Assembly (NCBI GenBank): GCA_052035955.1
Contig: JBPOHD010000023.1
Location: 1 to 48,047 of the forward strand
Source of the DNA: JAEUNJ01 sp052035955
GTDB taxonomy: Bacteria > Pseudomonadota > Gammaproteobacteria > Burkholderiales > Rhodocyclaceae
Direction: 5' to 3'
Length of the DNA: 48,047 bases
Positions 26,213 to 35,320 of the stretch are shown here, piece by piece. Position numbers and translations under genes: made by a program. Numbering within the stretch: position 1 is the first letter of the stretch; each line of letters starts with the position of its first letter. The notes below the pieces were generated by a model. The model saw nothing but the letters and a program-made list of their open reading frames with translations. It was not told where the DNA came from and did no database searches.

Positions 26213-26896
26213 GTGTCCCCCACGCCCTGCGTTCATTGCCTCCTCCTTTCCCGGGCCGCCGATGCGGATTCCTGTCCCGCTTGCCATCCCGCGTCGGAAC
26301 CGCAGGTGGTCCGGACCGGGGATGCCCTCTTCCTGGCGGGTCAACGGGCAGCCCACGTGCATGTGATTCGCCGCGGCGCGGTCAAATTGGTACGAAGTGA
26401 CGAGGTCGGCAATCACCGCATCGTCCGCATCCTCACAGAGGGCGACATCGCCGGCCTCGAAGCTTTTCAGTCGGACCGATTCGAGCAGTCCGCGGTCGCC
26501 GCCAACCTGGTGGCGTCGTGCCGCGTTCCGCTGGTCGCATTCCGCGCGGCGATCAACGGGCACCCGGCCTTCCGGGACGCCGTGCTCGGCAACGCCTTCC
26601 GGGCCATCCGGGAGTCCGAACTATGGCTCTGCGAATTCACCGGCGGCCGGTACTCCAGCCGTTGCCGCGTCGCACGACTGCTGGTCCGCCTGCGGGTCGG
26701 CGAAACCTCCCTGATCCACCGGTTGAATCTCGAGGACATGGGCGCCATTCTCGGCCTGGCGCAGGAAACGGTGAGCCGGGTGATCGCCGATCTGGTGCGA
26801 AGGAAGGTGCTGATTCAGGTTGGCAGGGGTCGGGGGAACCGGCGATTCGCAGCGGACCTGCGTCTGCTGGAGGCCATCGCGGCCGGGGCCCCGTAG
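26213..26896 (+). CDS. Crp/Fnr-family regulator with two CxxC motifs, 227 aa
   Basis: This is a cyclic-nucleotide-binding fold (GDIAGLEAF at the C-helix side) followed by a winged helix with recognition helix LAQETVSRVIADLVRRK. The E..SR pattern is that of FNR/DNR proteins that read TTGA half sites. The N-terminus has Cys6-x2-Cys9 and Cys21-x2-Cys24, a possible metal or Fe-S site. The GTG at 26213 has GGAG six bases upstream; the open frame extends to another GTG at 26156, which would be almost leaderless. It resembles the regulator at 40631. It is a candidate for binding the TTGAC-N4-GTCAA boxes here. Confidence 0.85.
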   Translation: MSPTPCVHCLLLSRAADADSCPACHPASEPQVVRTGDALFLAGQRAAHVHVIRRGAVKLVRSDEVGNHRIVRILTEGDIAGLEAFQSDRFEQSAVAANLVASCRVPLVAFRAAINGHPAFRDAVLGNAFRAIRESELWLCEFTGGRYSSRCRVARLLVRLRVGETSLIHRLNLEDMGAILGLAQETVSRVIADLVRRKVLIQVGRGRGNRRFAADLRLLEAIAAGAP

Positions 26897-26927
26897 GCAG
26901 GGCCCCGGCGTCGCGGGCCGGCCGCGC

Positions 26928-27665
26928 TCAGCGGTGTCGCCGCAGCCTCCGCCCGAGCAGGCCGAGGCCCGCCAGGAACATGGCGTAGGTTTCGGGTTCG
27001 GGCACCGGGGCCGACAGGGCAAGAGAGATGTTGTCCGCCGACGCGTCGTTGTACATGCCCCTGGCCTTCGTCATGGACAGCGTTATCAACGCCGATGCGC
27101 TTCCGGCCGGCACGAACCCCTCGGCCTCCCTGAGCCACAATCCGGTCACGTAGGACCCGGCCACGAGACGATCGCTTGCCCAGACCGCGGGAAGGACGAC
27201 GTTCCCCAATACCGCGGAGGTGCCGTCCAGGAAGCTGAGGCTCACCTCGGCCCGGTCGTTGTCGTTGCTGTAGCCTCCCAGCCAGGCCGAGAAGGAGTAA
27301 GCGACCTTGCCGCCGGCGATGTCGCCGAGAAACGACGCCAGGGAGATGGTTTGCGTGGCGGTCGCCACCGACCCACCCATCATGCCCATGCCGCGTCCGC
27401 CGGCGAAGAAGTTGGCGCCGCGTTCGGTCGGGCCTGGCGAGGCGGCAGTGGGAAAGCCGCCGCTGCCGCCGTACTGGGCTGCGGTCAGGGTGCCGGCGAC
27501 GGTCCAGCCGGCAGGCGGGAGCATCGTCGAGGTGCTGGTGTTCGGGACCCCGGCGGACGCTTCGGCGCCTCCGTTCGAGACCAGGTTTTCGCCATAGCCG
27601 GCGGCGCGGGCCGACAGGGCGAGGCAGGACAGGGCGGTCAGAAGTGCGATTCTCTTGATGCACAT
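26928..27665 (-). CDS. PEP-CTERM sorting-domain protein, 245 aa
   Basis: A signal peptide (MCIKRIALLTALSCLALSARAAGY) leads a secreted domain that starts NLVSNGGAE and resembles a carbohydrate-binding/jelly-roll fold. The C-terminus is a full PEP-CTERM anchor: VPEPETYAMFLAGLG, then a basic tail RRLRRHR. Such proteins are exported, processed by exosortase and placed on the surface or in the matrix. A Gly/Met-rich stretch (GGRGMGMMGG) lies mid-protein. It converges on crp1, and two abutting RegA-type boxes lie 64-97 bp upstream of its start. Confidence 0.85.
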   Translation of the reverse strand: MCIKRIALLTALSCLALSARAAGYGENLVSNGGAEASAGVPNTSTSTMLPPAGWTVAGTLTAAQYGGSGGFPTAASPGPTERGANFFAGGRGMGMMGGSVATATQTISLASFLGDIAGGKVAYSFSAWLGGYSNDNDRAEVSLSFLDGTSAVLGNVVLPAVWASDRLVAGSYVTGLWLREAEGFVPAGSASALITLSMTKARGMYNDASADNISLALSAPVPEPETYAMFLAGLGLLGRRLRRHR

Positions 27666-27728
27666 GGCGTTACTCCTCGGTGCTGGAACGATGATCGCCG
27701 ATTATCCGTGCTGGCAACATGGATACGA

Positions 27729-27762
27729 CGCGACGCGGCGTCGCATGTGACCCCGGGTCGCA
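27729..27762 (-). promoter_or_regulatory. Two abutting RegA-type boxes before a PEP-CTERM gene
   Basis: On the plus strand, CGCGACGCGGCGTCGCA (27729-27745) runs directly into TGTGACCCCGGGTCGCA (27746-27762), so centres are 17 bp apart. Each has one mismatch to TGCGRC-N5-GYCGCA. They lie in the 211-bp gap between exbD and the PEP-CTERM gene. Confidence 0.65.
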
Positions 27763-27876
27763 CGGCGACGAAAGGCCGGGCTGCCGGATTCCGGGGCATT
27801 GGGAAGGGGTGGGGCCTACTGCGTTGGATCGGGCCGGTGGCCCGGCCGGTGCACTCCGACGCCGGCCCGCCCCGCG

Positions 27877-28296
27877 TCAGTCCGGAACCGGCTCCGTGAT
27901 GAATCCGATCCTCGCCAGCCCCGCCTTCGCCGCCAGGGCCATCACGCGGGCCACCTGCTCGTAGCGGGCGTTGCGGTCGGCGCGGATGTGCAGTTCGGGC
28001 TGCGGCTGGCGCGCCGCCTCCGCGGCGAAGCGGGCGGGCAAGCCCTCGAGGCCGATGGCCTCGCCGCTCCAGAACAGGTCCCCGTTCTCGCGGATGCCGA
28101 ACTCGATCCGCTCGGCCCGGGCCAGGTTGGCCTGGCTGGACACCTTGGGCAGGTCGATCTTCACGGCATGGGTCAGGATGGGGGCCGTGACGATGAAGAT
28201 CACCAGCAGCACGAGCATCACGTCCACGAGGGGGACGACGTTCATGTCCGACAGGGGCGCCTTGCCCCGGTGGCGGTTGAAGCGGGCGGTCGCCAT
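27877..28296 (-). CDS. exbD: ExbD/TolR-type energy transducer, 139 aa
   Basis: One N-terminal membrane helix (residues about 22-42) carries the essential Asp25 in PLVDVMLVLLVIF, followed by a periplasmic domain. With ExbB it uses the proton gradient to power TonB. The start at 28296 has GGAGGGTGACC upstream and lies 2 nt after the exbB stop. The locus supplies a private TonB system for the copper receptor encoded upstream. Confidence 0.92.
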   Translation of the reverse strand: MATARFNRHRGKAPLSDMNVVPLVDVMLVLLVIFIVTAPILTHAVKIDLPKVSSQANLARAERIEFGIRENGDLFWSGEAIGLEGLPARFAAEAARQPQPELHIRADRNARYEQVARVMALAAKAGLARIGFITEPVPD

Positions 28297-28298
28297 GG

Positions 28299-29009
<711 letters not shown>

Positions 29010-29012
29010 GGT

Positions 29013-29651
29013 TCAGTCTTCCTGGAGAACGAATCTGAAGGGCTGCAGCGCGATCGCCCGCACGGCCTGCCCGTTGCGGCGGGCCGGCGTGCAATGCCAG
29101 GCGCGTACGGCGGCGAGGCCGGCCTCGTCCAGGCGCGGGTGGCCGCTGGACGTGGCGATCCGGGCGGCGGCGACCCGACCGGTCTCGTCCAGTTCCACGC
29201 GCACGACAACGGTGCCCGCTTCGTTGAGGCGGCGGGAGGTGGCGGGATAGGCCGGTGCCGGACGTTCCGCGCAGGTCGCCGACAATTCGGACGAAAGGAC
29301 CAGGGGCGCGGCCGGAACCGGGGGGGCGGGCACCGGTGACGGAGGTTCGGGATCGGGCGCCATGGGGCGCCGCTCGGGCGGCGGTGCAACCGGATCGGTC
29401 GCGGCCGTCACGGCCGCCTCGGCGGCCAGCAGGGGCGATGCCGGCCGCGCCGCCGGCCGCGGGGCCGGTCGCGGCGCCTGCCGTGGCCGTGCCGCCGGTT
29501 CCGGCGCCGGCAGGCCGACGAAATGGACGAACAGGGACAGCGCCGACCGGGGGTCCGGGATCATGCGCTGCTGCCAGAGGCCCCAGAGGACCGCCAGATG
29601 GGCGGCGGCGACCACCAGGAGCCCCGCCAGCCGATCAGCCGGCAGCCTCAA
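29013..29651 (-). CDS. tonB: TonB energy-transducing protein, 212 aa
   Basis: TonB spans the periplasm to hand energy to outer-membrane receptors. There is one N-terminal membrane helix (residues about 8-26), then a long Pro/Ala-rich spacer (residues about 48-120). The C-terminal TonB domain has PAYPATSRRLNEAGTV and VVRVELDETGRV. It is placed between the copper receptor and exbB, which suggests it is dedicated to that receptor. Confidence 0.92.
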   Translation of the reverse strand: MRLPADRLAGLLVVAAAHLAVLWGLWQQRMIPDPRSALSLFVHFVGLPAPEPAARPRQAPRPAPRPAARPASPLLAAEAAVTAATDPVAPPPERRPMAPDPEPPSPVPAPPVPAAPLVLSSELSATCAERPAPAYPATSRRLNEAGTVVVRVELDETGRVAAARIATSSGHPRLDEAGLAAVRAWHCTPARRNGQAVRAIALQPFRFVLQED

Positions 29652-29786
29652 GCGCGCCCCGCCACATCCACCGCCGCCTCATGAGCGAAGCCGGCCAAGC
29701 CGGAACCAGGCAGGCGAGGCTTCGATCGATGCCTTTGTCTCTCGGCCGGAAAAGCGAATCGAAGGCCCGCCCCTCCCGTCCGCCCA

Positions 29787-29839
29787 CGGTCGGTCTTGCA
29801 CGACCGACCGGCTCCGGCGGCGCGGAGCAGTGCTCCGCG
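29787..29839. repeat. Two strong palindromes in the tonB-receptor gap
   Basis: CGGTCGGTC-TTGCAC-GACCGACCG (29787-29810) and CGCGGAGCA-G-TGCTCCGCG (29821-29839) have perfect 9-bp arms. They lie in the 283-bp gap between the receptor stop and tonB, which otherwise has no visible gene. They may be an attenuating or RNA-processing structure within the operon, or remnants of an intergenic repeat. Confidence 0.5.
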
Positions 29840-29934
29840 AAACCCCGCCTCCGCCCCCTCGCGGGGAGGCGACTCGTTGGCTCGCTTCGCTCGCAATTGT
29901 TCGCAGGATCTGTCATTGCTTCGCCGCTTGGTGA

Positions 29935-32301
29935 CTAGAAACGCAAGCTCAGGGAGACATTGCCGGACCGCCCCCTGCCCGGCACGCCCATGCCCCAGGG
30001 AACCCCGCCCAGGGTCATCGCGTTGCCCTGGCCCAGGTAGGCGCCGCCCAGGGGCAGGAGATGGAACTTGTTCCCGGCGTTCTCGACGCCCAGGTCGAGG
30101 CGGGCATGCTTCCACTCGTAGCTCGTGTAGACGTTCACCAGCGTGTAGGCCGGCGTCCGGATCTCGTTGCGCACCGCCGACACCTGCGTCTTGGCACCCA
30201 CGTGCTCCAGTGCCAGCGTGTTGGTCCACCCGCCCAGGCGGTGCACCAGCCCGAGCCTGGTGTCGCGCGGCATGATGTGGTACAGGTTGTCGCCGGTGGC
30301 GCGATTCTTCCCCCGCACCTGGCTCAGCGCGCCGGTGAGCGTGAAACTGCCCAGGCCATCGACATGCCCGAGCAGGGCCTGGCCCGAGAGGTCGATTCCC
30401 TGCAGCCGCGCGGCGTGGTTCGCATACACCAGCTTCACGTACTGGTTGCTGGTCGTCACGTTGGCGGCGGTGCATTGGGCCGGTATGGCCGACATGCCCG
30501 GCGCGCAGCGGATCGCGTCGATGTAGTCGAAGACGTGGGTGGCGTAAGCGGTGAGCTTGAGCTTCCACCGTTCCCGGGCGGCATCGTGCCAGTCGGCGCT
30601 GCCGCTGATCGTGTGCGCCGTCTCGGGCCGGAGATCCAGGTTGCCGATGTAGGCATTGCCGTCGCCGACGAAGTTGTTCATGGCCGAGGACATCGACTCG
30701 TAGCTCCACGGATAGCGCTCGTACAGATTCGGCGACCGGGTCTTGCGGGCGAAGCCGGCCTCGTAGGTCTGCGTCGCGTCCGGCGCGTGGCGGACCAGGG
30801 CGGTCAGGTCCAGGTGCCGGTCCCGGCGGGCGTGCTGCCGGGCGTTGAAGCGTGCCGCATTGCGGGCGTACATGGGCAGCGTGCTGTAGCCCTGCGCGGT
30901 CCCCGCATCCGACGCGACGGTGTCGAAACGGATGCCCAGCAGGCTCAGCCAGGCCGGGCTCCAGCGGGCCTCCCATTCGGCGAAGACGCCGGACCCGTCC
31001 CGCTTGCCATCGCGGACGTTCCAGAAGTCGTTGCAGCACATGGCCCCCGGCGGCAAGACGCCGACGCCGAGCGCAGGCCACCAGTCGTCGAGCCGGTATT
31101 TCTGGAATTCGCTTCCCAGCCGCAACAGGTCGGTATCGGAAAGGGAAATGCTGGCCATGAGCGACCCGCCCACGGTCGAAGCCACCGTATCCATCGGCAT
31201 GAACATGAACTGGAACCGGTCCTGGATCATGTCCATGTGGTGCGTCAGGTCCTGGCGGAAGAGCCGCCCGTCCAGTTCGCCCCACTCGTACTGCCCGGCA
31301 TAGTGGAGGTTGACCAGCCGGTTCACGTTGGCCGGCTTGCCCTTGTCCAGCACGTAACTACCCGGGTTGGCCGCATCCGGGATGCTGGAGATCATGTCCA
31401 TGCGCTGGTTGGGAAAACCCTCGTAGGCCAGCCGCTGCTCGCTCACCTTGAGTTCCAGCAGATGGCCCGAGACCTTCATGGCGAGTCCCAGGTCCCGGTG
31501 GCGGGATCCACGGTATTCGCTGGCCGTCACCTCGTTCTGGGGAACGTTCGGGCGCTCGCCGAACTGCTGCCAGGCCATGGGGCGGGTGATCTTGAAATTC
31601 CCTCCCGCCCAGTAGTTGTCCGACTTGGAACCGGACTGGTTGTAGGACAGGTTCAGGAATTCGCCGGCCACCGTGAAACCGGCATGGTCGCCGCTGGCGC
31701 GGCCGTTGCTGCGCGAGAAGCGGCCCGCCTGGCCCTCCACCAGCAGTCCCGCCTCCACCTTCGCGAACTTCGGTGGCGCCGACCTGGCCTGGATCGTGCC
31801 ACCGATGCTGTCGCCGCCGACGCTCACCGGGGTGATGCCGGCGAACACCTCGACGCTGGCGAGCCGGGTCGGGTCGATGAAGGACAGGGCCGGATTCATG
31901 TGGTTGGGGCAGGCCGACATGAGGTCCATGCCGTCCACCAGGGTGCGCAGCCGGTCGTCGGCCAGGCCATGCACCGCCGGCAGGCTGGAGATGCCGCCGG
32001 CGCCATAGACGCTGACGCCGGGGATGTCCTTCAGGAGGCTGGCGCTGTCGCTGGTGGAGGCGCGGCGCGGCGCGATGTCCCGCTCGCCGAGGCGCCCCGA
32101 GGACTTCCGTTCCCCGGCGGGCGCGGTGATGACGATCGTGCCCAGCGTCGCCGCCGCGCCGTCTCCGTCGCCGGTCGCGGATGGTCCGGGATCGACCGTG
32201 GCGCCCGGGGCGGCATGCTGGGCCGCGGCGTGGAAGGGCAGGATCGCCGCCAACGCGGCTAGGATCGGCGGCAGGGCGTGCCGGAAGACGAGGCGAAACA
32301 A
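29935..32301 (-). CDS. OprC/NosA-like TonB-dependent copper receptor, 788 aa
   Basis: This is an outer-membrane beta-barrel with a signal peptide (ending near HAAAQH), a TonB box (TLGTIVITA, residues 52-60), a plug and a barrel ending in Phe (LSLRF). MSACPNHMNPALSFIDP in the plug holds Cys131 and Met135, and THHM in the barrel holds His354 and Met356. These match the CxxxM and HxM copper site known from OprC. A Met-rich stretch (MDMIQDRFQFMFMPMD) follows. NosA and OprC import copper for nitrous oxide reductase and other enzymes. It lies downstream of two PEP-CTERM genes and upstream of tonB-exbB-exbD on the same strand. Confidence 0.9.
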   Translation of the reverse strand: MFRLVFRHALPPILAALAAILPFHAAAQHAAPGATVDPGPSATGDGDGAAATLGTIVITAPAGERKSSGRLGERDIAPRRASTSDSASLLKDIPGVSVYGAGGISSLPAVHGLADDRLRTLVDGMDLMSACPNHMNPALSFIDPTRLASVEVFAGITPVSVGGDSIGGTIQARSAPPKFAKVEAGLLVEGQAGRFSRSNGRASGDHAGFTVAGEFLNLSYNQSGSKSDNYWAGGNFKITRPMAWQQFGERPNVPQNEVTASEYRGSRHRDLGLAMKVSGHLLELKVSEQRLAYEGFPNQRMDMISSIPDAANPGSYVLDKGKPANVNRLVNLHYAGQYEWGELDGRLFRQDLTHHMDMIQDRFQFMFMPMDTVASTVGGSLMASISLSDTDLLRLGSEFQKYRLDDWWPALGVGVLPPGAMCCNDFWNVRDGKRDGSGVFAEWEARWSPAWLSLLGIRFDTVASDAGTAQGYSTLPMYARNAARFNARQHARRDRHLDLTALVRHAPDATQTYEAGFARKTRSPNLYERYPWSYESMSSAMNNFVGDGNAYIGNLDLRPETAHTISGSADWHDAARERWKLKLTAYATHVFDYIDAIRCAPGMSAIPAQCTAANVTTSNQYVKLVYANHAARLQGIDLSGQALLGHVDGLGSFTLTGALSQVRGKNRATGDNLYHIMPRDTRLGLVHRLGGWTNTLALEHVGAKTQVSAVRNEIRTPAYTLVNVYTSYEWKHARLDLGVENAGNKFHLLPLGGAYLGQGNAMTLGGVPWGMGVPGRGRSGNVSLSLRF

Positions 32302-32435
32302 GGCGGGAATACCGGAGGATGCGTTGGGGGGGAGGAAGCCGGGTGGCCGCAGGGGGCCACCGAAGGCTTCCAGGAAGACGCAGGCCGCGGCCCCCGGTCC
32401 CGGGGACGGGAGACCGCGAGCCGTTCAGGCCGCCT

Positions 32436-33203
32436 TCATTCGCTCCGGCGGCGCCGGCGGGCAATGCTGCCCAGGACACCCAGGCCGGCCAGCATCATCG
32501 CGTAGGTCTCGGGCTCCGGCACCGGAACCGGGACACGGGTGATGATCTGCTCGACGGGATAACCGCTCATGGTGCCGATGGCACCGTAGCCGCCGGGCAG
32601 GTCGGAGGTGCCCGTCATGCACACGGCACCCATCATGCCCCCGGGGGCGCAATCGGCATAGGCCAGCTTGCGGAGCTGGGCGGTGGTCAGGGCCGCGAGG
32701 GGGTCGTCGGGCACGAAGATCAGCGCATAGGCATTGCCCGGGTTCTTGGCCGGTTTCGGGAAGCCGGAATACACGCCGCCGGCGTCGATGCCGGTAGACG
32801 GGTGCCATGCTGCGCCGAGGGTCGAATGGGTCGCGAACCAGTCGTCTCCGGCGCCTGTCCAGAAGGTCAGGGTGTTGGTGTTCCTGAAGACCGCGGCGAA
32901 GGTGCCGTGCAGCGAGGCGTCGTACCAGGACACCAATTGATGGCTGAGGTCCAGCCAGGTCATGGTGTCGTGGGGGTAGCCCTTCGAACCGCCAGTCATG
33001 GACTCGCTGAGCTTGCCCATCAGGTTGGAAACCGTGTGGGTGGAGCTGTCGTAGTCGAAGGTGCCGATGAAGATCGAGTCGCTCGGCTGGGTGTCGGGTT
33101 CGTAGAAGCGCTCGAACACGTCGTAGGACACCGTCGCGGCCTGGGCGGCCGGTACCGCCCCGAAGGCGGCGAGGGTGGCAGCGATCGTGAGTTTCAATTT
33201 CAT
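32436..33203 (-). CDS. PEP-CTERM sorting-domain protein, 255 aa (tandem paralogue 2)
   Basis: A signal peptide (ending AAQAATV) is followed by a secreted domain and a PEP-CTERM anchor, VPEPETYAMMLAGLG plus RRRRRSE. It shares blocks with the next gene upstream, for example GTFDYDSSTHTV against GSFSFDPHAAP, and LTTAQLRKLAYADC against LTSAQVDKLVYGDC. The two arose by tandem duplication. AAAGGAGAG precedes the ATG. Its function is unknown; it lies 134 nt upstream of the copper receptor and on the same strand, so it may share the transcript. Confidence 0.85.
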   Translation of the reverse strand: MKLKLTIAATLAAFGAVPAAQAATVSYDVFERFYEPDTQPSDSIFIGTFDYDSSTHTVSNLMGKLSESMTGGSKGYPHDTMTWLDLSHQLVSWYDASLHGTFAAVFRNTNTLTFWTGAGDDWFATHSTLGAAWHPSTGIDAGGVYSGFPKPAKNPGNAYALIFVPDDPLAALTTAQLRKLAYADCAPGGMMGAVCMTGTSDLPGGYGAIGTMSGYPVEQIITRVPVPVPEPETYAMMLAGLGVLGSIARRRRRSE

Positions 33204-33243
33204 AATGCTCTCCTTTCAGGGAGGGTGTGTCGGGACGCGCGGC

Positions 33244-33942
33244 TCAACGGGCCTTGCGGCGCCGGGCGATGGCGCCGGTAAGGCCCAGGCCGGCAAGCAT
33301 CAGGGCATAGGTCTCGGGTTCGGGCACGGCGGCGGTGATCGTCTGCCCGATGGGGTATGTCCCCATCATCGTGCCGCCGGCCAGGTTGGCCTTGGCGTGG
33401 TCCACCCACCCGGTCATGCAGGTTCGCGGGCTGCCCATCCCCATCAGGGAGCCGTCCGTGCAATCGCCGTACACCAGCTTGTCGACCTGGGCGGAGGTCA
33501 GGGCGGCAGTCGGATCCGTCGTATTCACGAAAATAGTCACATAGGCGTTCTGGTTGCCGTACTCCTTCCTGCCGCCCGTGGCGAAGCCGCCGCCCTGGAA
33601 TACGTCCGTCGTGTTCTGGCGGAAGACGCTGACCAGCAAGCCGCCGAGGGTGGCGTCGTAGACCGAGGACAACTGGAAGCTCAGGTCCCGGAAGGCCGTG
33701 TTGCCCGTCATGGCCTGGCTGAGGGAGCCGGTCAGGCCGGAGACCCTGTCGGCCGGCGCGGCGTGGGGATCGAAGCTGAAGGACCCGGTGAAGATGGTGT
33801 CCCAGGTCGGATGACTGCTGTCGTACACGACCTGGTTGTAGGTCTGGGTGACGTTGTAGACGATTTCATGGGCGTTTGCCGTGGATGCGGAGAACGCCAG
33901 GGCGATGGCGCAGCCGGCGAGACAGCGTTGCTTCAGTTTCAT
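33244..33942 (-). CDS. PEP-CTERM sorting-domain protein, 232 aa (tandem paralogue 1)
   Basis: A signal peptide (ending STANAHEI) leads a secreted domain with MTGN, DCTDGSLMGMG and TCMTGW segments. These include a likely disulfide pair and several Met. The C-terminus is VPEPETYALMLAGLG plus a basic tail. It is the first gene of the leftward copper-receptor transcript and faces a 330-bp divergent gap that holds five RegA-type boxes. It is a paralogue of the gene that follows. Confidence 0.85.
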   Translation of the reverse strand: MKLKQRCLAGCAIALAFSASTANAHEIVYNVTQTYNQVVYDSSHPTWDTIFTGSFSFDPHAAPADRVSGLTGSLSQAMTGNTAFRDLSFQLSSVYDATLGGLLVSVFRQNTTDVFQGGGFATGGRKEYGNQNAYVTIFVNTTDPTAALTSAQVDKLVYGDCTDGSLMGMGSPRTCMTGWVDHAKANLAGGTMMGTYPIGQTITAAVPEPETYALMLAGLGLTGAIARRRKAR

Positions 33943-34110
33943 TTCGGATCCTTCTTAGACAAATGGAAAAACCGATCGTCCCTGCCGCGCCGGCCCCGCG
34001 ATTCCCCGCGGGCTGTTGCCCGTTCGTGACGGGCCCCTGGATCGTACGGATCGCGGCAGGCTTCCAATCCCAACCCGGACGATTCTAGGCGGCGCGTCAT
34101 GCCCCTGGAA

Positions 34111-34222
34111 TGCGGCATTCGGCCGCGCGACGCATTGCCACGCGGCATAAGGTCGCGTGCATCATAGGGGGGGACGAGTGCGCAGAGCTGCGACCCATCG
34201 CCGCATGCGGCGCGATGCCGCA
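34111..34222. promoter_or_regulatory. Array of five RegA-type boxes in the divergent PEP-CTERM / tlpA-like promoter
   Basis: The boxes are TGCGGCATTCGGCCGCG (34111-34127), CGCGACGCATTGCCACG (34126-34142), CGCGGCATAAGGTCGCG (34141-34157), TGCGACCCATCGCCGCA (34189-34205) and TGCGGCGCGATGCCGCA (34206-34222). The first three are spaced 15 bp centre to centre and the last two 17 bp. A -10-like TAATAT at 34232-34237 leads into the rightward genes. The rest of the 330-bp gap shows no gene. Confidence 0.72.
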
Positions 34223-34272
34223 CGGGTCGGGTAATATCCCGGGACCCGAGAAAACAGCCTCCATTGCCACCC

Positions 34273-34761
34273 ATGCGGCGATCCGCCCTCCTCGCCTTCT
34301 TCCTGCTCGCCGCCTGCGGCGGGACGCCGCCCGCCAAGTTGAACGTCGGCGACGCGGCGCCGACCTTCCAGACCTACCGCCTGGACGGCGCGCCGGTGCA
34401 TTTCCCCGCCGCCTTTGCCGGCAGACCCCTGGTCGTGCGGTTCTGGGCCGACTGGTGCAAGTTCTGCGAGGGCGAGATGAAGGCCATCGAGGGCGTCTGG
34501 CGGCGCCATCGGGACAAGGGGCTGGAGGTGCTGGCCATCAACGCGGGACAGGACCGGAAGGCGGTGGCCGCCTTCGCCGCGAAGATCGGCGTCGGCTATC
34601 CGGTGCTGCTGGACGAGAAGTCCGCCATCGCCAGGAGCTACGGGGTCGTCGGCCTGCCCACCACCTATTTCGTGGACGCCCGCGGCATCGTGCGCAGCAA
34701 GCTGGTGGGGGAGGCGGACGAGGCGACCTTCGAGCGGCATGCGCTGGAATTGCTGAAATGA
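34273..34761 (+). CDS. TlpA/ResA-like thioredoxin-fold lipoprotein, 162 aa
   Basis: The lipobox LAAC (Cys15) points to a periplasmic lipoprotein. The active site is WCKFC (Cys62, Cys65) with the cis-Pro loop VVGLPTTYF, the fold of TlpA/ResA thiol reductases. These reduce CuA-site or heme-binding cysteines. I chose the ATG at 34273 over a TTG at 34264 because it starts the signal directly. The gene heads the rightward copper operon and overlaps the next gene as ATGA. It probably serves CuA or copper-chaperone maturation. Confidence 0.87.
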   Translation: MRRSALLAFFLLAACGGTPPAKLNVGDAAPTFQTYRLDGAPVHFPAAFAGRPLVVRFWADWCKFCEGEMKAIEGVWRRHRDKGLEVLAINAGQDRKAVAAFAAKIGVGYPVLLDEKSAIARSYGVVGLPTTYFVDARGIVRSKLVGEADEATFERHALELLK

Positions 34762-34949
34762 GCCGCGCCTGCGACCTCTGCGGCCTCGACGTGGGTGCCC
34801 GGCCCTTCCCCCTGAACCATGCCGGCCAGCACCTCCAGTTCTGCTGCGAGGGCTGTCGCGGCATCTACCAAATGTTGAACCAGATCAATGACGGCCCGGC
34901 GCCGGACGCCCAGAATCCCCCTACGGAACCCGAAAGGAGAAAGCGATGA
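34758..34949 (+). CDS. Small Cys-rich metal-binding protein (P-type ATPase N-terminal type), 63 aa
   Basis: The chain has Cys5-x2-Cys8 (CDLCGLDV) and Cys29-Cys30-x2-Cys33 (FCCEGCRGIYQML). This pattern is found in the metal-binding domain at the N-terminus of FixI/CcoI-type copper ATPases; here it stands as a separate small protein. It overlaps its neighbours on both sides (ATGA), so it is tightly co-translated. It may hand copper to the P-type ATPase encoded three genes later. Confidence 0.75.
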   Translation: MSRACDLCGLDVGARPFPLNHAGQHLQFCCEGCRGIYQMLNQINDGPAPDAQNPPTEPERRKR

Positions 34950-35311
34950 ACGGCATGATGATGGAAGAGGCGGCCCGCCAGATGCCCCACATGATGGGCG
35001 GCATGATGAGCAACCCCATGACCCAGGGCGCCATGATGGCGGCCACCGGCTTCGCCGCCGGACGGGGCCTGCTCGGCGCCACCCTGTTGCGCAATCCGCT
35101 GCTGTTGCTGGCGGGCGGCCTCGCCGCCGGCTACCTCCTGCACAAGTACGAGAAGGAGATCGTCCTGGCCCTGTCCAAGGCCGCCGGCATGGGCAAGGAC
35201 TTCGCGCTGCACCAGAAGGAGAACCTGGACGACCTGATCGCCGAGGCCCGGGAATCCGAGGCGGCCCAGGCCGCCGCCCCTGCCGCTCCGGCGGAGCCCG
35301 CCGGCGACTGA
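34946..35311 (+). CDS. Met-rich small membrane protein, 121 aa, unknown family
   Basis: The first 32 residues contain about a dozen Met and one His (MNGMMMEEAARQMPHMMGG and on). A hydrophobic segment follows (NPLLLLAGGLAAGYLLH, about residues 50-66), then an acidic, Ala/Glu-rich tail. Met-rich stretches of this kind bind Cu(I) in other copper proteins. The gene is coupled to the Cys-rich protein before it and lies 9 nt before the next. I do not recognise a family; a copper-binding membrane role is inferred from composition and context. Confidence 0.72.
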   Translation: MNGMMMEEAARQMPHMMGGMMSNPMTQGAMMAATGFAAGRGLLGATLLRNPLLLLAGGLAAGYLLHKYEKEIVLALSKAAGMGKDFALHQKENLDDLIAEARESEAAQAAAPAAPAEPAGD

Positions 35312-35320
35312 GGGACGGCG

